DNA of 22,042 nucleotides, taken from assembly GCA_001460835.1 (NCBI GenBank), contig CYKH01001400.1, forward strand, positions 17,748-39,789. Reading direction: 5' to 3'. The notes beneath the pieces were generated by a model, which searched no databases, was not told the DNA's origin, and was given only the letters and a program-made list of their open reading frames with translations. Position 1 is the first letter of the stretch. Each line of letters opens with the position of its first letter. Below, in pieces: positions 16,101-22,042 of the stretch. The position numbers and the translations under genes are program-made. The DNA comes from Bodo saltans. Its lineage: Eukaryota > Euglenozoa > Kinetoplastea > Eubodonida > Bodonidae.

Positions 16101-19100
16101 CCCACCGCAGCTTCAATGCCAACAAGCGAACAGGAGATCCACTCTGTTTTTATTGCTGGCATGTCATCGTATTTGGAAGTGAAATGTGCGGAGAAGTCTG
16201 TGGTAGCGCCTCTGCTCGTCAACGCGATGTGCGACCCTGTCATCCCCTCACATCTGCTGGCATCAAGATTTCATGATCTCTTACCATTAGCTCCGAAGCT
16301 TCCGTTTACCTTGGAAAACGCAACACAGTTGATCGACTCTGCAATGAAGCTTCTCAAGTCTGACCACTTGAATGAAGAGTATCAGACGCACCTCTGCACT
16401 GTATTTCGATGCGCACTGACGTGGTGGGCTGGGAAGGGGAACATCGTGTCAGACGAGACGCTGAGTGACTGGTTGACACAAGCTGACGTCGTCACATCGC
16501 GCACGCGGATTCTTCAAAGTCTGTACGATGGGCATTGGCACCGAGTCCCCCTCGCCATTGCGCTTGAAGTCTACGCTCACTTGCGGCTTCTCGCTGACAT
16601 CGCAAGCAGATTTTTATTCGTGCGCAAGACTGACAAGAAGGACAACACCCACAGTGGAGAGAGAATTAAAGTGTTGTGGGACGATGTCACCTCTCGGGTC
16701 AGGACAGTTCTTGCCGAGATGGTGAGCACATTCCTCATCGCAATCCCAGACATGCCGATATCGTGCGTCAACGATGCTCTCCCAATCCTAGAGCGTCTGG
16801 CATTGGATGTGACGCAATCCTTGCAAAGCAACGACGTCATTTCATTTTGGACACGGGTTGTGCGGGGAGGCGTCTTGGACCGCCCGGTGGAGAGCTCATA
16901 TTCCGACAATCCAACCAGCCTAGTGCCACCTGTGTGGCTGTTTAGAATTCTAAGCATGGTCGCTAGCGGTGCGTCGCGCGAAGAAACGGATGGCGTTGTC
17001 CAAGCCAACCCGGGCCGGGCGGCGAACCTCAGCATGCTGTTATTTATGATGGTGGACATCATTGCATGCCGTGTGACGACGTTATCTGAGCAGGTGCGCG
17101 CTCTGGAATCAGAACCTACGCTCTGTGCTGCGCTGGCGTGCGCCGATTCGCTTATCACTGCTGTCTGGGCCGCACTCGAGCCAGAGATCACCGAGGAACA
17201 AAAACAAAGTCAAAATGATTCAATGAATGACAGTCTTCCCCAGGTGCAGTGCCGCAAAAACTTGCACGTATTCCTGCAACACGAAGCTCTAGAGCAGGGT
17301 GTGGTGTTGCCGTTGATACAACGAGTTGCGAACCCTGCCCTCACTAGCGATGTGTTTTATGAGCGGACGTTCCGCGCAGTGCTCGAGGCAATGCGTGTTG
17401 CTGCACGTGCGAGCGTCAACAGCTTACTGTGCAAGTCGTGGCACTCGGTGTTATGCCGCTTGCAAGTGAGAGGATGCGCCGCGCTTGAGCAGCTTTGCTA
17501 CATCAACCAATCGTTTTGTAACCGCGTATGTGAGCTGCTGCACGATGACGCAGAGGTCACTTCTTTCTTAGCGAACTCAGAGTTCAACTCAATCAGCACC
17601 GGCCAAGCCTGGGAACAGCGAGCGTCGTGGGTCAACGATTGTCTGGATGAATCGATGGCTCGAGACGCATCGGCCCTATGTAACCGCCTGTTGAATCTTG
17701 TTGCCGATGATGTGGCCCGTCTGGAACATCGTATTGTGGCGGAAACTGTGGTTCAGCAAATCGTGCAAGAAGTGCGCTTGCTCCCCACCAACGCTCAGCC
17801 ATCCATCGTTTCGACTGGTCCTCCCCGTGGTGCAATCATCCCCTCCTCCGTTGGGGCAGAGGGTATTAACGAGTCCACGACGTTTATCGACGCGGCAGTC
17901 ATGCTCACAGAGCTCGCAGTGGTGAGCAAGCAGCCAAACCTCAAAGGGATAATGAAAGACTTTGCAGATGTCATCGGCTTCGTTGTGTTTGAAGAGGCAG
18001 CACCATCAGCACCAGCAGCCACTGCATCGAAGCATCGAGCTACTGCTCCAGCCAAAAGCACAAAGAAAACTGTTGTGGAAAAGCGCGCGCCTCCACCAAA
18101 GAAAGGCAAGCGCGCAGCGTCGAAAAATGAAGTTGACGCAACCACTTCAAAAGACATCGACCTCGAGCCACCGGTCGGAAAATCGAAGCTGTGGTGTTTC
18201 CTCAAGCATACTCCTGGCACTATTGCAGTGAATGACGTCGATCGAGCGATATTACGTCTGGCGGCACTAAATGCCCTGAATTTGGAAATCCCGCCTCTGT
18301 TGTCGCTGACGGTTGCCGCCGGTGAGAAAAAGCATCCATTTGTTCAACTCTGCGACAGAGCTCCGTGCTTGCCGAGTCGCAAGTATGATGTCGTTGCTTG
18401 CTGTGAACAAGGGATGTCCGCGGTGCTGGTCGCCGCCGTTCTCAGGCACTGCTCTGATCTCATCACAGCATTGCAACCGCAAGACGACGCTCCTCCACCT
18501 TTCCGCCAACTTGAAGTTCTAGAACAGGTCGAAACGCAACTATCAGGGTGTTTCCGCTACTTGGCCAACTTTGAGCAGCGCTCAATAGCAATAGCACTCA
18601 AGCAGCAGGATGGTGAACTACGACGCCACTTGTCAACGGTTGAGTCGAAGCTCTTCGAAATGAGATCGAACTTGCGGCGTCCGTTCTCACGCCTGTCAGA
18701 AAACGCGTGGTGTGTATTGCTGTTTTTGCACCTGCTCGAGCTGTGTCCGCTCGCAGACTTATCCAGTTGCCGACCGAAATTCAATCTGCTCTTGCACGGG
18801 TACCTCAGAATGGACCGTTACGGCGCTGCAGACGATCGAAATAGTTTTGATGATGATTCACGATTTAGCGACTTGACGAGCCCTAGCGGGAACCATTCAA
18901 CCAACCATTCATCCTCGACTGCTCATGACTCTGACGAGGATGAGGATGACGCCAGTGCTGGTACTGGTGCACCGGGCGATCTGTTTCAAGGCAACAGCGA
19001 TGAAGGTGATGAAGGTGAAAATGAGGAAGACAATGAAAATGAGTTTAACGAAGAGGAGGAAGATGGTGAGGCTCGTGTCTTCGGTGGACTCAATGCGCTC

Positions 19101-22042
19101 CTCACTCCCTTTGCACGATTGGTGCAACGTTCAGAAGCGTCTAGCAGTTTCCTACAAGAAATTGTGTCATTCTTACACTCAAAGAGCGATGCACATGGTA
19201 CTGAACGCCCAATCACCATCGAAGTCCCTCGTGGGCAGCTCTTACCAGAACTCCGCTTCATTGTACCACTCGGGAAGAACTCACGCTTCCTTCGATATTT
19301 CGACTCGAGCACAACTCCCCTGTCGCGCATTGGAGTCGCTGTCGTGGATGTCAGGAACTACATTCACTCGGACTCGAACAGCCCCGTGGAGAATGCCCTT
19401 CACCGTGTGGTGTGTGCCGTGACTCCCTTTCTCCTTTTGCGAGGAAAGGTAGCGAATAAGCTGCTGCTGCATATCTTAGGCCAACTGTGCACGCTTGACA
19501 ATTATTTGATGATCGTATTGACCCACCTGATGGATATTGCGTGCATCGCTCCCCGTGCGAGACTTATTGTGTTGCGTTTGGTGTACACCATTGCTGCGGA
19601 TCGAAGAACACTTGGACGTGCAGCTCCCTCGATGACGTTAGCAAACTTTTCCGCGCATGACTCTAACAAAGTCATTTTCTTCCAGCGTCTTCTTTCTTTC
19701 CTTGCGCAGCCAACAATGTCAGTTCTGAGCCAGCGCATGGTCACTTATGTGCTCAGCTCCACCTATGGCGAAGATGAGAATGATGACGAGATCGATTGGG
19801 ATGCTTCAGAGGCTGAAGAAGGTGGGGACGATGACGAGCACGAAATTGTCGATGGCGAGGGCGGCGATGACGACGAGTACGAGGACGTCGACGACGATGA
19901 CGAAGATCATGGTGATGCAGCTCAAGAGGACAACGACAACGACGACTCAGAGGATGAAGGGGGAAACGCAAAAAAACTGGACGGAATCATCAAACCTACC
20001 CACCAACACAATGGACCCGCTTTGAGGCCACACATCACCCTCCCCATAGAAGAGAGCGTGGGTAGTGGCCCACAGCGTGAGCGTCACATGCATCCCCTTG
20101 TCCTGATGAATATTTGGGAAGTCCCAGAGTACTTATCAGGAACATTTCAGTGCGATGTGTGTCATCACAGTGGAGGTGTCTATTCGTACCATTGCAGCGA
20201 GTGCCAATACGACGAGTGCATGAAGTGCGTCATCAAAGCTAGTGTCCAGCGGCCAATAGGAAATGATGACTTTGACCTGAATGGGGGGACGTACTACGAA
20301 CCAACGGACGATTACGAAATCCAAGAGCGAGAACATGCCAGCACGAATGTCTTCGCTCACGATCAATTCCTGCGCTACTGCCACACAATGCCGACAACAA
20401 CAACAGCAACAGTTGCAACATCGAGGCCGTGGGAAGTGCTCCTCCACATGATTCAAGATGCGAACTGTGTAGATGGGTGTACGAATTTCCTGGTCGATGC
20501 CATTGGTGCATTTCTTCGTGCCGCTGTGTTTCCATGGCATCACCCGACGCAAAAAACTCAGCCGCCGTTCTTGCCCGAGGTGTCGCGGGCTGATGTGAGT
20601 GCAGGTTTGATACCACTTGTATGTGAATGGGCAGCCGCTTTCTTGGATCGTCGGTCGCACCTGCTTGATCAGGCAAAGAAAACTCTCGCGGTGCTCGAGG
20701 CAAAGCACGCTACTACACCACATCTCCCGTGGGATATCGAAATCATCGGAGATGTCGTGTACAGCATGGATAGTTTACACGCCGAAGCAATTCGCGGATC
20801 GCAAGCCCTCGTCCTCGTGCCGCTGTGCGCTGACATGTGTCCAGATCAACAAATGCTTAATGTGCTTGACGGCCTCGTTCAACGTGGCTGGGATGTCCTC
20901 ACTAGCCACTACAGTCTTCTCACCACGTTCCTCAAAAAGCTTGGCGACGATGACAAAGCCCAACAAGAGCTGTATGGCACGGTGACCATGTCTCAAGGCA
21001 ATGTGAGTCTGTTGACAACGTTAGGGAAGTACTACCGAGTGATCAACTGGCGCAATGCATACGTTGCCCACATGAGCGGCAAAGCGCCGCATGAGAGGCT
21101 ACACCAAGTTCCGCTCAAGCTGTTGGTGAGCACCGCAGGACCATCGGAGCTGCGAACGCAGTTCTCCATGATGCAACCAAGCGACTCTGAACTCTTTGGA
21201 CTCGATGACGTTTCGACGCCCGTGTCCACTGGTGGGCGGGAATCATCTTCTGCGTTCCACACGAGCGAAGCAACGGCCCAACAGCAAGTGAAGAAATCAG
21301 AACTTCTCCTAGAAGTCCTCGCAAGGCGCAGAGGTGCGACAGCAGCTACCAAATCAACCTTGCACGGTCGGCCAACCACCGCCAACAACGCAGCAGCAAC
21401 AGCAGCTAAGGAAGTGAAGGCTGAGACTGAAGATCCTTGGGACGAGGAGCGCTCCGAGGAGATAGCTTCTATTGTTGGATTTGCAAAATCCTACAGGCGT
21501 GCGCTGAACTTCCTGATCGCTTCGCGAAATGACCCAAGCACCACACTGGACAGCGGGGTTGACTTCTTGCTCAACACGTCAAAAATATTAGAGTTTTCGA
21601 TCCGTCTTGCTGCGTACCGCGCAAAGATGGAGTTCCTTCACGAAAATGCTGACGACGAGTGCGATGTGACTGTGACTCGTGATGCGCTTCTCGTCGCTAC
21701 GTTCCGTGAAATGTCCACTCTTCAAGGGGACTTGATGGCTGCCGCAAAGAAAAAGCAGAAAGTCAACGCAATGGAAACGCGACTCGAAATCATCTTCGCC
21801 GACGAAGAAGCAATGGACGCTGGCGGCGTTAAACGCGAATGGCTTACGTTGGTGTTCCAACGCATCATTCAGCTGACTGATCAATCCGCTGCTGGACAAC
21901 AACAAGACTTGCTGATAGCGTCCACTGGGAGCGGTACAACGCCAACCACAACCTCGCCGCTATCTGCACCACCACCACCCAATACAACGGCAGTGCCACC
22001 ACCAAAAACTCCATTCTCAGATTTCCTAGATGAATGGTTCCC
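13161..22042 (+). CDS. Giant HECT-type E3 ubiquitin ligase, HUWE1/Tom1/UPL1-like (3' end outside window)
   Basis: One frame is open from this ATG to the edge, 2960 codons with no stop; an in-frame TGA at 13089-13091 lies upstream with no other ATG between. The first 1600 residues are mostly helical and may form armadillo-like repeats. Then come a basic, possibly bipartite nuclear signal (about 1632-1658), an acidic tract (about 1923-1970), a helical segment (about 2077-2130), a second acidic tract (about 2204-2266) and a zinc-finger-like cluster (2331-2356). Residues 2767-2825 match the module before HECT in HUWE1, Tom1 and UPL1, including the pattern L-x-F near 2810. HECT starts near 2834 and shows D-A-G-G-V-K-R-E-W. 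The ligase would take ubiquitin from an E2 onto a catalytic Cys and pass it to substrates; that Cys lies in the C-lobe beyond the window. Family is inferred from the pre-HECT module and the acidic tracts. Other giant HECT ligases (UBR5, TRIP12, HERC types) are less likely. Confidence 0.9.
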   Translation, partial: MPLDATIIDEVLRDVQVLHTSVTSSIFSADSSTQDVRPSIEKALCDVLTFSANVSRSEELFAVRGLSDRQQQAPLSFQYVRNITEILIKYCEVLLTEIPQQLLVEEASSTVIETLTVRSLVSGTRTEPIPDGIVIPQALSLLLNLASAKTASRIIQQTVCGTVQYIADALHIGYYTLPVFQSPALFSELVAARTKHGNISLAAASLRHEGNANLLFHWFVAVACLTQSRHQTHSIRLARLCEIFASIPDDDSDRDGVVEVIKNVVASPSGSSSSSNTVSAATDQVTVIRTAMRFVAFSLCSLSRCAALVEGSGRFYSEMGRIGSVLPLLALHGSPALFAIASSLLNVLSSDGGRMFDADPSIGEFLSTIFRERLLLPSHNNNNSYNVTATTTAAEQPQASYSWYTHGVRHWFGDLVMRGNISTGHKLDGALAVKCRELTKYFVRQWASSSPKGASETNSPTATTPTNTSASVVESFAMSIARSIGDKSANVHLLDTGVSHLLRLIALDYTMQMQRFVDGVSRGTILQADLPRALFVHWRSSLSSIAVVVSDGGAHRMASALLLLVQTNILVTSVNGNGESESSSVSANQKLSRCERSLLAGFQQEGGGDHSNRDQSLLANVCCLLSTIADLPSPDPRLLCHVLHDVSMLVEAAWHQSPRDLAPHILELNLLATVHKAALKLMSLAPTHFCSQDASLKEVKVWLDVCVSLCGTTVDVLELHEGIRDALCPGGNHCSPSMVLIASTFAEAWLLSTIPLDKMAPITEEHNVKFLKQTGRTEARGYKETLEHDIERILAVLPSGIFSSAVVEKVAQRAANIRALLEREGSTMESSLFWQLHSTSLCIATFLSGHTPGANQGEEDYIIKDFLRKTYQDRLETRHADWPRVAWDTESNLWLCEKHIADIWETSVRQKFAAGGMQCEGFLEPIHELMKVNDLKHVVSFAEVDDEDKRDGVDGSSFITTYPLMMLFARALFWYFIGYQPTAASMPTSEQEIHSVFIAGMSSYLEVKCAEKSVVAPLLVNAMCDPVIPSHLLASRFHDLLPLAPKLPFTLENATQLIDSAMKLLKSDHLNEEYQTHLCTVFRCALTWWAGKGNIVSDETLSDWLTQADVVTSRTRILQSLYDGHWHRVPLAIALEVYAHLRLLADIASRFLFVRKTDKKDNTHSGERIKVLWDDVTSRVRTVLAEMVSTFLIAIPDMPISCVNDALPILERLALDVTQSLQSNDVISFWTRVVRGGVLDRPVESSYSDNPTSLVPPVWLFRILSMVASGASREETDGVVQANPGRAANLSMLLFMMVDIIACRVTTLSEQVRALESEPTLCAALACADSLITAVWAALEPEITEEQKQSQNDSMNDSLPQVQCRKNLHVFLQHEALEQGVVLPLIQRVANPALTSDVFYERTFRAVLEAMRVAARASVNSLLCKSWHSVLCRLQVRGCAALEQLCYINQSFCNRVCELLHDDAEVTSFLANSEFNSISTGQAWEQRASWVNDCLDESMARDASALCNRLLNLVADDVARLEHRIVAETVVQQIVQEVRLLPTNAQPSIVSTGPPRGAIIPSSVGAEGINESTTFIDAAVMLTELAVVSKQPNLKGIMKDFADVIGFVVFEEAAPSAPAATASKHRATAPAKSTKKTVVEKRAPPPKKGKRAASKNEVDATTSKDIDLEPPVGKSKLWCFLKHTPGTIAVNDVDRAILRLAALNALNLEIPPLLSLTVAAGEKKHPFVQLCDRAPCLPSRKYDVVACCEQGMSAVLVAAVLRHCSDLITALQPQDDAPPPFRQLEVLEQVETQLSGCFRYLANFEQRSIAIALKQQDGELRRHLSTVESKLFEMRSNLRRPFSRLSENAWCVLLFLHLLELCPLADLSSCRPKFNLLLHGYLRMDRYGAADDRNSFDDDSRFSDLTSPSGNHSTNHSSSTAHDSDEDEDDASAGTGAPGDLFQGNSDEGDEGENEEDNENEFNEEEEDGEARVFGGLNALLTPFARLVQRSEASSSFLQEIVSFLHSKSDAHGTERPITIEVPRGQLLPELRFIVPLGKNSRFLRYFDSSTTPLSRIGVAVVDVRNYIHSDSNSPVENALHRVVCAVTPFLLLRGKVANKLLLHILGQLCTLDNYLMIVLTHLMDIACIAPRARLIVLRLVYTIAADRRTLGRAAPSMTLANFSAHDSNKVIFFQRLLSFLAQPTMSVLSQRMVTYVLSSTYGEDENDDEIDWDASEAEEGGDDDEHEIVDGEGGDDDEYEDVDDDDEDHGDAAQEDNDNDDSEDEGGNAKKLDGIIKPTHQHNGPALRPHITLPIEESVGSGPQRERHMHPLVLMNIWEVPEYLSGTFQCDVCHHSGGVYSYHCSECQYDECMKCVIKASVQRPIGNDDFDLNGGTYYEPTDDYEIQEREHASTNVFAHDQFLRYCHTMPTTTTATVATSRPWEVLLHMIQDANCVDGCTNFLVDAIGAFLRAAVFPWHHPTQKTQPPFLPEVSRADVSAGLIPLVCEWAAAFLDRRSHLLDQAKKTLAVLEAKHATTPHLPWDIEIIGDVVYSMDSLHAEAIRGSQALVLVPLCADMCPDQQMLNVLDGLVQRGWDVLTSHYSLLTTFLKKLGDDDKAQQELYGTVTMSQGNVSLLTTLGKYYRVINWRNAYVAHMSGKAPHERLHQVPLKLLVSTAGPSELRTQFSMMQPSDSELFGLDDVSTPVSTGGRESSSAFHTSEATAQQQVKKSELLLEVLARRRGATAATKSTLHGRPTTANNAAATAAKEVKAETEDPWDEERSEEIASIVGFAKSYRRALNFLIASRNDPSTTLDSGVDFLLNTSKILEFSIRLAAYRAKMEFLHENADDECDVTVTRDALLVATFREMSTLQGDLMAAAKKKQKVNAMETRLEIIFADEEAMDAGGVKREWLTLVFQRIIQLTDQSAAGQQQDLLIASTGSGTTPTTTSPLSAPPPPNTTAVPPPKTPFSDFLDEWF
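13971..13985 (+). repeat. (AGC)5 trinucleotide run
   Basis: Five identical AGC codons encode five serines (residues 271-275 of the ligase). Unlike the mixed-codon serine tract in the channel gene, this is a pure microsatellite and may vary in length. Confidence 0.8.
18927..19070 (+). other. First acidic tract of the HECT ligase
   Basis: Residues 1923-1970 are dominated by Asp, Glu and Asn with few hydrophobic residues. Acidic stretches in the middle of the protein are typical of HUWE1 and Tom1, where they are linked to binding of basic clients such as histones and ribosomal proteins. Confidence 0.8.
19770..19958 (+). other. Second acidic tract of the HECT ligase
   Basis: Residues 2204-2266 are again almost entirely Asp and Glu with Gly. 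Minus-strand frames across it give arginine/histidine-rich shadows and are not genes. Confidence 0.8.
20151..20228 (+). other. ZZ/DC1-like zinc-finger motif in the HECT ligase
   Basis: Cysteines C2331, C2334, C2345, C2348, C2353 and C2356 have spacing C-x2-C-x10-C-x2-C-x4-C-x2-C. The Y-H-C-S-E-C-Q-Y-D-E-C core resembles ZZ and DC1 zinc fingers. H2344 and two histidines after C2334 could complete a second site. A recruiting role for substrates or lipids is unknown. Confidence 0.6.
21660..22042 (+). other. Start of the HECT domain N-lobe (truncated by window edge)
   Basis: From about residue 2834 the sequence V-T-V-T-R-D-A-L-L-x-x-T-F-R-E matches the HECT entry, then D-A-G-G-V-K-R-E-W. Soon after, a Gln/Thr/Pro-rich stretch of about 40-45 residues (about 2905-2950) interrupts the domain before F-S-D-F-L-D-E-W-F. 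The E2-binding part and the catalytic Cys are outside the window. Confidence 0.85.

Noticed and set aside
20136-20723. Minus-strand frame of 195 codons with a cysteine run
   Set aside because: The cysteines come from the complement of an ACA/GCA-rich stretch encoding Thr and Ala in the ligase. It overlaps the zinc finger on the other strand and has no independent support.
1-22042. tRNA, rRNA, CRISPR arrays, transposons or bacterial operon signals
   Set aside because: No cloverleaf, no array of spaced repeats, no transposase or integrase and no terminal inverted repeats were seen in the intergenic regions. Only short tandem repeats are present.

Overview
The window reads as nuclear DNA of a protist. 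Four long genes lie head to tail on the + strand. They have no introns, even across frames of about 9 kb, and the gaps between them are short (roughly 0.2-0.4 kb, with about 0.7 kb at the left edge). Each gene is preceded by a pyrimidine-rich tract, then an AG, then a leader with no ATG before the chosen start. This is the layout of kinetoplastid polycistronic units processed by spliced-leader trans-splicing. With GC near 50%, a free-living bodonid such as Bodo saltans is my best guess. The organism is inferred, not proven.

Layout: (1) bases 3-53 may be the last codons of an upstream gene; (2) 54-744 is an A-rich intergenic region; (3) 745-9714 encodes a 2989-residue four-domain voltage-gated cation channel; (4) 9930-11075 encodes a 381-residue FYVE zinc-finger protein with a possible N-myristoylation signal; (5) 11371-12732 encodes a 453-residue, mostly disordered, Ser/Thr-Pro-rich protein with one coiled coil; (6) 13161 to the right edge encodes the first 2960 residues of a giant HECT ubiquitin ligase of HUWE1/Tom1/UPL1 type, cut off just inside its HECT domain.

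The channel is the most interesting item. All four S4 segments and pore loops can be placed. The selectivity position reads Asp-Asp-Ser-Asp, in motifs T-L-D-N-W, T-K-D-N-W, L-V-S-N-W and T-L-D-N-W. This is neither the EEEE of calcium channels nor the DEKA of vertebrate sodium channels. The linker between domains III and IV has a Leu-Phe-Ile triad followed by S-A-E-Q, where sodium channels carry the Ile-Phe-Met inactivation particle. The C-terminal tail instead resembles calcium channels, with a degenerate EF-hand pair and an IQ-like calmodulin-binding segment.

The genes do not form an obvious pathway. They would be made from one polycistronic transcript, which in kinetoplastids does not imply shared function. 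A loose link is possible: calcium entry, PI3P-positive endosomes and ubiquitin control of membrane proteins often meet, but nothing in the sequence shows it here.
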